Part shown: piece by piece, positions 47,026 to 57,525 of the stretch
How the letters are laid out: every line of letters starts with the position of its first letter
Position numbering within the stretch: the first letter of the stretch is position 1
Assembly: GCF_004193775.1 (NCBI RefSeq)
Contig: NC_041002.1
Location: 6,559,261-6,623,260, forward strand
DNA from: Glycine soja
Taxonomy: Eukaryota > Streptophyta > Magnoliopsida > Fabales > Fabaceae
Reading direction: 5' to 3'
DNA length: 64,000 nt
Program-made: the position numbers and the translations under genes
Notes under the pieces: model-generated
Seen by the model: the letters and a program-made list of their open reading frames with translations, nothing else
Told to the model about the DNA's origin: nothing
The model's database searches: none

Positions 47026-48123
47026 TGTAGACAAAGGATCAAGCTGAATGTTTTGATGATGCCAAAGTTTCACATACGTCTCAAAGCTTTATTCAAGACA
47101 AAGAAATTAAAAATATTCAAGATGGATGATCAAGACAGTCTTTAGAGTCCTAGAAAGGGTATATTAAATAGGAAGTGAATTCCAATTGAAGTAGCAAAAG
47201 GTTTGGCCAAGAAATTTAAGTTAAAAAGTCTTTTTCAACAAATTTACTCTCTGGTAATCGATTACCAGAGGATGTAATCGATTACCAGTGGCCAAAACTG
47301 ATTTACAGCAGCTATTAAAATTTGAATTCAAAATTTGCACTGTGTAATCGATTACACATATATGGTAATCGATTACCAGTAGTTTCTGAACGTTTTAATT
47401 CCAATTTTAAAGCGAGTAATCGATTACACACATATTGTAATCGATTACCAGAGGAAATTTTCAGAAAATATTCTCAACAGTCACATCTTTTTGTGTGGTT
47501 CTTGAATGGCTATCAAAGGCTTATATATATGTGACTTGAGACACGAATTTGCCAAGAGTTTTTCAGAACAAAAAGGTCTTATCCTCTTAAAAAGCAAAAT
47601 CGTTTTATCCTCTTACAAATTCCTTGGCCAAAACACTTGTGATTCAATAAGAAATTATTTGAGTGCTAAAATTGTTCAATCTATCTCTTTCAGGAGAGAT
47701 TTCTTCTTTTCTTCTTCTTCATTCTGAAAAGGGATTAAGAGACCGAGGGTCTCTTGTTGTGAAAGAATTCTAAACACAAAGGAAGGGTTGTCCTTGTGTG
47801 TTTATAACTTGTAAAAGGAATTTACAAGATAGTGGAACTCTCAAGCGGGTTGCTTGGGGACTGGACGTAGGCACAAGGGTGTGGCCGAACCAGTATAAAT
47901 CTGAGTTTGCATTTTCTCTTCCCTTAAACTCCTTTATTTATTATTGCTTTATATTCATATTCAAATTATTCTATTTGAATCAATATTTAAGAAATTCATT
48001 ATTAAGGGAATTTATAACTTGAATAAAAAGTTAAATAGAATTTTTAATTGGGGAAATAAGTTGTAATATCTTAATTCAACCCCCCCCCCTCTTCTTAAGA
48101 TATCTGAGGCCACTTGTTCAACA
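47026..48123 (+). repeat. 5' LTR of SIRE-like copia
   Basis: TGTAGACAAAGG to TTGTTCAACA. Contains six GTAATCGATTAC palindromes (starts 47254, 47274, 47344, 47365, 47416, 47437) in three pairs. A TATATATATG box lies at about 47523. A C10 run at 48080-48089 is next to CTTCTTAAGATATC. Short frames inside (47322-47534, 47506-47727, 47798-48022) recur in the other LTR and are not genes. Confidence 0.93.
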
Positions 48124-48173
48124 AGTGGTATCAGAGCTTCATTCTTGTATAAAGTTTAGAAGCTTCAAGAATT

Positions 48174-49877
48174 ATGGCCTCATCAAACTACTTGTTTCCT
48201 GAGGGAAATTCTATAAATAGACCTCCCATCTTTAATGGAGTGGGTTATCACTACTGGAAACCCCGCATGCAAATCTTTATAAAGGCAATAGATTTAAATA
48301 TTTAGGAAGCCATAGAACAAGGACCTTATGTTCCCCATATAATAGCCGGAAGTGCAACAATAGAAAAACCTAGAGCAGATTGGACTGAGGAAGAAAGAAG
48401 ATTAGTACAATATAATTTAAAGGCCAAAAATATTATTACATCTGCCTTAGGAATAGATGAATACTTTAGGGTTTCAAATTGTAAAAGTGCTAAGGATATG
48501 TGGGATACACTACAAGTAACACATGAAGGCACAACAGATGTTAAAAGATCTAGGATAAACACTTTAACTCGTGAATATGAACTTTTTAGGATGAATGTAA
48601 ATGAAAGTATACAAGATATGCAAAAGAGGTTCACACACATAGTTAATCATCTTGCATCTCTAGGAAAAACTTTTCAAAATGAAGATCTAGTAAATAAAGT
48701 CTTAAGATGTCTTAATAGAGAATGGCAACCAAAGGTAACAGCCATCACAGAATCTCAAGACTTATCTAGTATGTCTCTTGCTACATTATTTGGAAAATTG
48801 CAGGAGCATGAAATGGAATTACTAAGATTAAATCAGCATGAAGAAACTGATAAGAAGAAGAAGGGAATCGCTCTTAAAGCCTCATTTGCAATCCAAGAAG
48901 ACAGTGATAAAGAATATTCTATTGACTTGGATAATGATGAAGATATTAGTCTGCTTGTAAAAAGATTCAACAAGTTCCTGAGAGTCAGAGGAAATCAAAA
49001 GCGACCCAATTTTAAACCTAAAAGAAGGACAGAAACTTCATCCTCTACTCTAAAATGCTTTGAGTGCAATCAACCTAGACATCTGAGGGTTGATTGTCCC
49101 ATCTTCAAGAAAAAGATGGAGAAGTCTGAAAAGAAAAATATTAATGAAAAGAAATTGAAGAAAGCATACATTACATGGGATGAAAACGATATGGAATCTT
49201 CTGAAGATTCAGAAAATGAAGAAATAAACCTCTGCCTTATGGCAAAAAGTTATGAAAGTGATGAAGAGGTAACATCTTCAAACAATTTATCTATTTCTTT
49301 TGATTAATTGCAAGATGCATTTGCTGATTTGCATAAAGAGTCAATTAAACTTGCAAAGTTAGTTTCATCTTCAAAGAAAACAATTTCAAATTTAGAAAAT
49401 GAAATTTTAAAATTAAACAAAGAATTAGATCATCTTAGAAATGAAGTCTCAATTTCTAAACCAAATGAAAAAGTTCATATCTCTACTATTCCTAACAAGA
49501 AAATGTCAGATTCTTGTAGTTGTTGTGAAAAGTATGAAAAAGAAATCAAAGAGTTGAAAAACTCACTTGCAAAATTTACTTATAGTAAAAATAATTTAGA
49601 TGTCATATTAGGAAAACAAAGACATGTCTCTAATAAGGCTGGACTAGGATATAAATCTGAAAAACAACAAAAATTTCATAAAAACTTCTCTACTTCCACA
49701 CAAAAATATAATTCTAGTTCTATCACATGTTTTTACTGTGGAAGAAAAGGGCATGGCACATCTACATGCTATTTTAGAAGAAATTGTAACAATATTAAAA
49801 TGATTTGGGTCCCAAAAGGATCCTTTATTCATACTAACACACAAGGACCCAATAAAGTTTGGGTACCTAAGTTATAA
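48174..49877 (+). pseudogene. gag of SIRE-like copia, two in-frame stops
   Basis: One frame from ATG 48174 to TAA 49875-49877, interrupted by TAG at 48303-48305 and TAA at 49305-49307. It starts MASSNYLFPEGNSINRPPIF; the UBN2-type core includes MWDTLQVTHEGTTDVK and VLRCLNREWQPK. Zinc knuckle CFECNQPRHLRVDC is at about 49054, a Lys/Glu-rich acidic segment and a coiled-coil-like stretch (TISNLENEILKLNKELDHLR) follow, then a second knuckle CFYCGRKGHGTSTC. This two-knuckle long gag is typical of the SIRE/Maximus lineage. Only two stops in 568 codons fit the young age. Confidence 0.88.
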
Positions 49878-49897
49878 CCTTGATTTTGTAGGAACCC

Positions 49898-50640
49898 TTG
49901 AGGAAAAAGTGGTACATAGATAGCGGATGCTCAAAACATATGACGGGAGACGAATCAAAATTCACACATATCTCTCCCAAGAAAAGCGGACATGTAACTT
50001 ATGGTGACAACAACAAAGGTAGAATTCTTGGAGTTGGAAAAATAGGTACAAATGCTTCAACCTCCATTGAAAATGTTCTACTTGTTGAAGGTCTTAAACA
50101 TAGTTTGCTTAGTGTGAGTCAATTATGTGACAAAGGCTATCTGGTATCATTTGATTCTCAAAAGTGTGTCATTGAACATAAACATGATACGAATATAAAG
50201 CATATAGGGTTTAGAGTCAACAATGTTTATATGATAGACTTAAGTCAAAAACTAGATAATAATCAATGTTTTCTTAGTAAAGATGATGATCCATGGTTGT
50301 GGCATAAACGGATTGCACATATAAACATGGAACACTTAAATAGATTAATATCAAAAGATTTAGTTGTTGGTTTGCCAAAACTAAGATTTGAAAAAGATAG
50401 GCTATGTGATGCATGCCAAAAGGGAAAACAAACTAGAGTTTCTTTCAAATCTAAAAACATTGTTTCAACTACTCAACCCTTACAATTACTTCATATGGAT
50501 TTGTTTGGTCCTTCCAGAATCATGAGTTTTGGAGGAAGTTACTATGCTCTTGTTATAGTTGATGATTATTCTAGATACACATGGACTCTTTTTATCACTC
50601 ACAAGAATGATGAAACCTTTGATTGCATTCAAGCATTTCA
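49898..50640 (+). pseudogene. Protease, pre-integrase and integrase start of SIRE-like copia
   Basis: KKWYIDSGCSKHMTGDESKF is the aspartic protease start (DSG intact). LWHKRIAHINMEHL and CDACQKGKQTRVSF form the HHCC pre-integrase zinc domain. LLHMDLFGPSRIMSFGG carries the first integrase Asp and VDDYSRYTWTLFITHK follows. At HKNDETFDCIQAFQ (about 50640) integrase homology stops, before the second Asp and the Glu. The frame is shifted relative to gag but is the same as the captured ORF that follows. Confidence 0.87.
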
Positions 50641-51523
50641 GAATTTAGGTCTCATACCTTTCATGTCATTACAGTTGCCTATTTATCCTGAATTGGTTAA
50701 AGCCTTTTATTGTAATCTTGAAATTTAGGACAGCACCTTAATTTCTGAGGTTTTTGGGATAAAAATGGTCATTGACCAATCCCTTTTTCATGACTTAACC
50801 CAATTGTCCAGTGACGGTGTACCATTTGAAGGTACACTGAATGACGATTGGAAGTTTGATTTTTCTGCACATGATGCCCGCCAGTTGGTTTGCACCAACA
50901 ATGCGGATATGATCGGACGCCTTCTTGCCGGCTCATTGGCTTTTGAAAGCCGCATCCTTCATTATCTGATTGTGCGGATTTTGCTTCCACGATCTTCCAA
51001 TCTTGCCCAGGTTTCTGAGGAAGATCTTGTTATCATGTGGGCCTTTCATACCGGCCGTCAACTTGACTGGGCACATCTTGTAAGATATCGCATGCATAAG
51101 GCATTGCGATTAAATGCCCCTTTGCCGTATCCACATCTTGTCACTCTCTTTTTCCGCCATTTTCAAATTCCTCTTGATTCTGAACCTTATGTTCCAATCA
51201 AGAGATCCTTTTTAATTGGTGCTGCTGTGATTGCTTCTTTTGGTTACCGCAAAGAGCGTGATGGCTCTTGGGTCAAAAAGGGCGCTCAACCCGCTGATGA
51301 AGAAGGCAACCTACCAGTTGAAGATAATTCCACTCTTCTTCGAAGGCTTATGGACAAGTTTGATGGACTTCAGACTTTTGTTGATGACAAGTTTGATGCC
51401 ATGGAATTGCAAGTCGACATGCGGTTCGATGCCATGGAATCAAGGATCACCAAAGTTGAAGAAGATGTCTCCTTCATCCGTACTTGCTTTGATCCACCAC
51501 CACCGCCTCCATCATCATCTTAG
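50641..51523 (+). CDS. Captured 'plant transposon protein'-like ORF fused to integrase frame
   Basis: Continues the integrase frame without a shift: NLGLIPFMSLQLPIYPELVK, AFYCNLEI, one TAG (50726-50728), DSTLISEVFGIKMVIDQ, then an open frame to TAG at 51521-51523. From ATG 50765 the intact part is 252 codons. Features are SRILHYLIVRILLPRSSN, EDLVIMWAFHTGRQLDW and PYPHLVTLFFRHFQIPLD; a coiled-coil-like tail with repeated (D/R)(K/R)FDAME (about 51350-51440); and a final PPPPPPSSS. The pattern resembles the domain annotated in plants as 'putative plant transposon protein' (Transposase_32 type). Its function is unknown. Codon use is GC-richer than gag. A domain search would settle the family. Confidence 0.8.
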
Positions 51524-51912
51524 CTTAAGTATTATGACTAAGTATTATTAGTAATTAAGTATTATTAGTACTTTGATTTATCGCCGTGTATTTGGCTTTT
51601 TATTGCTTAGATTATCATACTCTTGCACTTATATTATATTTCTTGACTTTGCTTTGGTTGGTTATGACAATGTATGGATTTATTTTAGTTTACTGTTTGG
51701 CTCTGTTTGGATATTGATTATGTTGCTTAGTTCTTTTTTATGTTGCCAAAGGGGGAGAGAACTTGAGAGAACTTGGGTTAGAAATCAATTATCAAGTAAA
51801 GTTAGGCATACATGCCAAAAGATAGGGGGAGTAAGGGTTGTGTGAACGTACTATCATCTTGTATATGGCTTGTCTTGATTTCAGGGATTGTCATCATCAA
51901 AAAGGGGGAGAT
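51524..51912 (+). other. 3' internal region and polypurine tract of SIRE-like copia
   Basis: T-rich non-coding sequence containing several GGGGGAGA purine boxes (51751, 51813, 51905). The last, CAAAAAGGGGGAGAT, abuts the 3' LTR and is the likely plus-strand primer. Confidence 0.75.
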
Positions 51913-53012
51913 TGTAGACAAAGGATCAAGCTGAATGTTTTGATGATGCCAAAGTTTCACATATGTCTCAAAGCTTTATTCAAGACAAAGAAATTAAAAA
52001 TATTCAAGATGGATGATCAAGACAGTCTTTAGAGTCTTAGAAAGGGTATATTAAATAGGAAGTGAATTCCAATTGAAGTAGCAAAAGGTTTGGCCAAGAA
52101 ATTTAAGTTAAAAAGTCTTTTTCAACAAATTTACTCTCTGGTAATCGATTACCAGAGGATGTAATCGATTACCAGTGGCCAAAACTGATTTACAACAGCT
52201 ATTAAAATTTGAATTCAAAATTTGCACTGTGTAATCGATTACACATATATGGTAATCGATTACCAGTAGTTTCTGAACGTTTTAATTCAAATTTTAAAGC
52301 GTGTAATCGATTACACACATATTGTAATCGATTACCAGAGGAGATTTTCAGAAAATATTCTCAACAGTCACATCTTTTTGTGTGGTTCTTGAATGGCTAT
52401 CAAAGGCTTATATATATGTGACTTGAGACACGAATTTGCCAAGATTTTTTCAGAACAAAAAGGTCTTATCCTCTTAAAAAGCAAAATCGTTTTATCCTCT
52501 TACAAATTCCTTGGCCAAAACACTTGTGATTCAATAAGGAATTATTTGAGTGCTAAAATTGTTCAAGCTATCTCTTTCAAGAGAGATTTCTTCTTTTCTT
52601 CTTCTTCATTCTGAAAAGGGATTAAGAGACCGAGGGTCTCTTGTTGTGAAAGAATTCTAAACACAAAGGAAGGGTTGTCCTTGTGTGTTTAGAACTTGTA
52701 AAAGGAATTTACAAGATAGTGGAACTCTCAAGCGGGTTGCTTGGGGACTGGACGTAGGCACAAGGGTGTGGCCGAACCAGTATAAATCTGAGTTTGCATT
52801 TTCTCTTCCCTTAAACTCCTTTATTTATTATTGCTTTATATTCATATTCAAATTATTCTATTTGAATCAATATTTAAGAAATTCATTATTAAGGGAATTT
52901 ATAACTTGAATAAAAAGTTAAATAGAATTTTTAATTGGGGAAATAAGTTGTAATATCTTAATTCAACCCCCCCCCCCCCCTTCTTAAGATATCTGAGGCC
53001 ACTTGTTCAACA
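51913..53012 (+). repeat. 3' LTR of SIRE-like copia
   Basis: 1,100 bp, about 1% different from 47026-48123. It carries the same six GTAATCGATTAC palindromes (first at 52141). The C-run near its end is 14 bases against 10 in the 5' copy. Confidence 0.93.
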
Positions 53013-53017
53013 TCTTG

Positions 53018-53867
53018 GAGGATACTTTCTTGTTGAATTTTTACTTGTGAGCACTTCTCCCATTGTTGTTGTGTTCTCTCCTCATTTTTTTTCATCTTTT
53101 CCTCTTGAATCATGCTCTTCTACAAGACTTTCCTCATGAGCTTCAACCTCTACAAAATTTTCTTCCCTTGTGACCAAAAAAGGTAATTTAGCCACTTCTT
53201 TTGCTAGCTTACCAACTTGAATTTCCAGATTTTGAATTGCGTGTTGAGTAGCTTCCGATGTTTCCATGATTTGCATCAACACATTCTCAAGATTAGGAAT
53301 TCTTTCTTCTTCATATTGATTGTAAAGTTGTAACTCTTGCTCCCACCAACAATTTTCCATGGAGTAACTCTTGCCAACCTAAATTTCTAGATTTTGAATT
53401 GAGTTTTGATTGGCTTTGAAGCTAGTTTGGGATGTTTCCATGAATTGCATCAACACGTTCTCCATATTAGAAAGTCTTTTTTCTTCATGTTGATTGTAAG
53501 GGTGTAACTCTTGTTTTCACCAAGAATTTTTCACGGAGTAGAGATGACAATTATTATTGAAATTCTATCCTCCGCAAAAATCACAATTTACTGGTGGTAG
53601 GTGAATGACCGCTAATCGTATGCTTTCAACATGCTCAAACCACCTCTTTAAAATATCTTCCATGGATCAAGTTCTTATGAGGTTTCACCCTGTAAGCATA
53701 GACTCACAAGAAAAAGATACTTCTTCTCTCTTCTTTTATTTTTATTTTGACTTTGTTTGAAAAAATAAAAAATAAAAAGTTGAAGATAAAAACTGATTGC
53801 TTTAAAATTGGAATATGCAAACAACCAAGTACAAAGAAAAAGGTCCCCGGCAACGGCACCATAAACT
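53018..53867 (-). pseudogene. gag fragment and primer-binding site of Athila-like gypsy
   Basis: The minus frame 53082-53360 encodes MENCWWEQELQLYNQYEEER and QHAIQNLEIQVGKLAKEVAK, the gag C-terminal segment common in plant Athila-type elements. A 162-bp (54-codon) direct duplication, units starting about 53212 and 53374, doubles this segment. At 53842-53862 the minus strand reads TGGTGCCGTTGCCGGGGACC, one base from the canonical TGGCGCCGTTGCCGGGGA of Athila-like elements, and the LTR end GTTAACA follows. Strong evidence for a minus-strand gypsy remnant. Confidence 0.82.
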
Positions 53868-54302
53868 TGTTAACTCATTGGCAAGTGCACCAATTTGTCT
53901 CAAGTAGTAAAGTACTCGGAAGTCCGAGTGTCGAATCTATAGGGACTTTGTTTGAACTTAGATTGATGCAAAACCAATTTGCAAGCAAGAGATAAGGAAT
54001 TTAAATTAAAAGATAAAGAGAGGTAGAAGATAAGATAAAGATTTAAATTAAAAGATGATAAAGATAGAAGATAAAGATGATGATTAAAGGTAAATTCAAA
54101 ATTTAAAATATGTTGGGACCTAGCATGCCTAACTACCCTTGATGCAATGTTAAGATACTTCCCTATTTAATTCTATTCCAATTTTCACCCACATCTACTA
54201 AGACATTCAACCTTGATCACTCATGATGAAGAGCCTAATTTATCTATTCTCTCTCCCAAATTCTTTTGCAAAGATAGAATAGTAAATCGCATGAAGTATA
54301 GA
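53868..54302 (-). repeat. 5' LTR part of Athila-like gypsy element
   Basis: Aligns with 45011-45460 from TGTTAACTCATTGGCAAG to GCATGAAGTATAGA, where it is cut by the TAT-type LTR starting at 54303. The rest is presumably beyond 64000. Confidence 0.85.
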
Positions 54303-56168
54303 TGTCGCAACCTACCCTTCGGCGGGAGGGCGACGCGAGACTCATGGGTGCGTCTTCCAAGAAAGGAAAACGCGCGGAGTCACCACCAACGTTTATTCGA
54401 GGAAAACGTCGGAAAAACCAGAAAAGATGTGGTCTACGAACTTTAAGTGAAAGGTTCGGGAGTTGTATTTACGCACGGGGAAGGTATTAGCACCCCACGC
54501 GTCTGTCACAACGGACGGCAGCCTTTAATCAAGTGTGCGAATATGACTTCAATTTGTGTTATCTTCCCTTTTTTGCGTTCTTATGTCTTTTTATGCCTTT
54601 TATATTTTTTATCTTTTTGTGGTCAACAAGGGTGTTTCCCTTGCTCCTACGTATCCCTTAATTATGATAAGGAAATCAGACCTACGTAGTTCTTTGAGAA
54701 CTAAGCGTTGGTTAAATTGTTTTTATCCTTTTTTGTAAGATATATTTTTATTGAATGAAAGGTCATTTAAGGCGTTGGACCATTAAACGATCTTTCGATT
54801 CTTTTTGAAAGGAGAGAAAACATTAAGGTATTGGACCATTAATGATCTCTTATTATTTTTGAAAGAGGTAATAAAGCTACATGTTGATTTTAGGCTTTAG
54901 AAATCCACGTTTAACCAAATAAAAGCAGAAAAGACCATTTCAAGGCGTTGGACCTTAAAAATGGCTTTTTAGGTGGTAACAAAAGTTTGATTTATGAATT
55001 GATTTTAGCCTTAGTTTCACTTTGGTTATTAGTCAATTCGATTAAGAAAGAAAAATCTCAAAGAAAAACGTCTGATTGATTTTTTTGATTATTTTACTAA
55101 AAGATATTTTTTTATTATTATATTATTATTTTGCCTCTTTTTTTTGGTTTTAAACGTGGTTACGGCATGACTGAATGGTCGGATTTCATTTTAACAGAAA
55201 TTAAAGGATGTTACAATTCAAACAATCGGTGGAAATTTATTTTATTTTTTGATTAGGCGAGAAAATGACTTAAATAAATGACTAAAGCATGTCAAAAGGG
55301 GGTACAGAAAGTAAATGAAATGAAAATAAAAGCACGCGAAACAAGTGGGGACTACTAAGGGTACATTGAATGAATTGAAAAGTTCGATTTCGAGAACTTA
55401 CCGGTTAAAGATCGAAGAACGACGAAGAACGAACGAAGAACGACGAAGAATGGTGGAAAATCTTCGCGAAATCACCCACGGAAACATCTCGGAAGCGTTA
55501 CGGAAGCGCCTTGGCTTGGATTTTCTTCACGGAAACAATTTTCCTCACTAATTTTAAGTGATTCTCAGATACCAGGAGGGTTGAACCTTTTTGTTCTGCC
55601 CTCCTCCCCCTATTTATAGGGGAAAAGAGGGAGGAGCTTGCCACCCAGCTCGCCCAGGCGAGCTAGGTTGCTTCCTCTAGAAGGCACCGCCTTCTGGTGG
55701 AACTTCCTGGAAGGCCCAAGTGGGCCTGATTGCTATTTGCACACCCCTGTTTACTAAATACACCCCTTACCTTTTTTTGCTGATTCTTTTTTCCGTAATG
55801 TTACGGAACTTTACGAATTATGTAACGATACTTGTTTTCTTTCCATAATGTCTTGAAACCTTACGAATTACGTAATCATCCCTTCTTTGGCTTTCGGGAT
55901 GTTACGGAACTTCACGGATGATGCAACAATGCATCCTTTTGACTTCCGGCACGTCACGGAACTTCACGAATTGTGCAACAATGCTTCCTTTTGACTTCCG
56001 GCATGTCACGGAACTTCAGGGATTGTGCAACAATGCTTCCTTTTGACTTCCGACATGTCACGAAATTTCACGGATTGTGCAACGATGGGTGCCAAGTACC
56101 TCGAAGTGGTCAAACGAGGGTCGCATCCCAACAAACAGATGGTCCCCGGACGAAATTAGGGTATGACA
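54303..56168 (-). repeat. 3' LTR of TAT/Ogre-like gypsy element
   Basis: 1,866 bp; on the minus strand TGTCATACCC to GGTTGCGACA. On the minus strand it is preceded by AAAGAGGGGCAAC (56169-56181), the purine tract. It contains repeated GTTGGACC(A/T)TT stretches (54770-54960), an 18-bp palindrome AGCTCGCCCAGGCGAGCT at 55647-55664 and repeated 'CTTTTGACTTCCG..ATGTCACGGAACTTCA' units of ~60 bp at 55880-56080. The left flank has a paralogous empty counterpart near 45455. Confidence 0.88.
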
Positions 56169-56344
56169 GTTGCCCCTCTTTACTTGTCTTTTATTGGAGA
56201 TAAAAGGGAAGTAAAGATAAGACACTAATTTCGTTCGAGCGAAACACCATTCGGCCGGTCAAACTCCCCGCCAGCGGAACCTGCAAAAATTGTGAAAATG
56301 ATCAGCACCGAACGACCAACATCATCCTGATACTGCCAAATTCG

Positions 56345-57525
56345 TTCCTCCTGGTTGACACAAGGCGCAGAATGACCATAATTTGTCTCTGCGTGCCATT
56401 GGACACGATCGCCTCTGGGTGGCGAAAAGGTGTGCGCAACGACCATAATTTGTCTCCGCCCACCACTCGACTCACGGCTCCTGAATGAGAAAGGGCGCAA
56501 AATGATCATAATTTGTCTCTGCGCATTTATCACTCGAGTCGCTGTTCCTGAATGACAAAGGGCGCAGAATGACCATAATTTGTTTCTGCGTGTTTATCAC
56601 TCGACTTGTTGCTCCTGAATGACAAAGGGCACAAAATGACCATAATTTGTCTCTGCGCGTTTACCACTCGATTTGCTGCTCCTGAATGACAAAGGGCGCA
56701 GAATGACCATAATTTGTCTCTGCGCGTTTATCACTCGTCTTGCTGCTTCTGAATGACAAAGGGCGCAGAATGACCATAATTTGTCTCTGCGCATTTATCA
56801 CTCGACATGCTGCTCCTGAATGACAAAGGGCGCAGAATGACCATAATTTGTCTCTGCGCGTTTATCACTCGACTTGCTGCTCTTGAATGACAAAGGGCGC
56901 AGAATGACCATAATTTGTCTCTGTGCATTTATCACTTGTCGAGTCTTACAGATAGCAAAAGTGTGCGAATGACCATAATTTGTCTCTGCATGTCATCAGG
57001 CTCGCTGCCTCTGGATGACAAAAGGCGCAGAATGACCATAATTTGTCTCTGCGTGCCATCGTACACGATTGTGTCTGAATGGCAAAAAGGTGAGCGGAAT
57101 GACCATAATTTGTCTTCGCATGTCATTGGGCCCGCCGCCTCTGGATGACAAAAGGGCGCAGAATGACCATAATTTGTCTCTGCGTGCCATCGGACACGAT
57201 TTTGTCTAAATGGCGAAAAGGTGAGCGGAATGACCATAATTTGTCTCCACATGTCATCAGGCCCACTGCCTCTGGATGACAAAAGGGTGCAGAATGACCA
57301 TAATTTGTCTCTGCATGCCATCGGCCACGACTGTGTCTGAATGGCGAAAAGGTGAGCGAAATGACCATAATTTGTCTCCGCATGTCATCGGGCCCGGCGC
57401 CTCTGGATGACAAAAGGGTGCAGAATGACCATAATTTGTCTCTGCGTGCCATCGGACACGATTGTGTCTGAATGGCAAAAAGGTGAGCGGAATGACCATA
57501 ATTTATCTCCGCATGTCACATGACC
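56345..57525 (-). repeat. Tandem repeat array with hairpin cores next to 3' LTR
   Basis: About 18 copies of GACCATAATTTGTC spaced 64-68 bases. Most are flanked by GCGCAGA on the left and TCTGCGC-like bases on the right, giving a 7-bp stem around a 16-base loop. Two subarrays are visible: a simple ~67-bp unit at 56480-56950 (about seven copies) and a compound ~130-bp unit at 56950-57525 (about four to five copies), in which alternate cores are CGGA...TCTCCGC and GCAGA...TCTCTGC. Apparent minus-strand frames across it are by-products of the repetition. Confidence 0.92.

Larger units (their letters stand above)
47026..53012 (+). mobile_element. Young SIRE-like copia with pol replaced by a captured ORF
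   Basis: 5,987 bp: LTRs at 47026-48123 and 51913-53012 (1,098 and 1,100 bp), target-site duplication TCTTG at 47021-47025 and 53013-53017, primer-binding site TGGTATCAGAGC at 48126 and polypurine tract CAAAAAGGGGGAGAT before 51913. By eye the LTRs differ at 11 positions plus a C-run of 10 versus 14, about 1%. The inside holds gag with two zinc knuckles, protease, pre-integrase and the start of integrase, then a foreign ORF (from about 50641). The rest of integrase, RT and RNase H are absent, so mobilisation would need an autonomous partner. Confidence 0.92.

Noticed and set aside
47322..48022. Three short ORFs duplicated at 52209-52909
   Set aside because: They lie wholly within the two LTRs of the SIRE-like copia, so their duplication only reflects the LTR pair.
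56225..57499. Several minus-strand open frames of 64-129 codons with repeated TNYGHSAPF-like peptides
   Set aside because: They are produced by translating the tandem repeat in several frames. All frames repeat, with no start context or domain.
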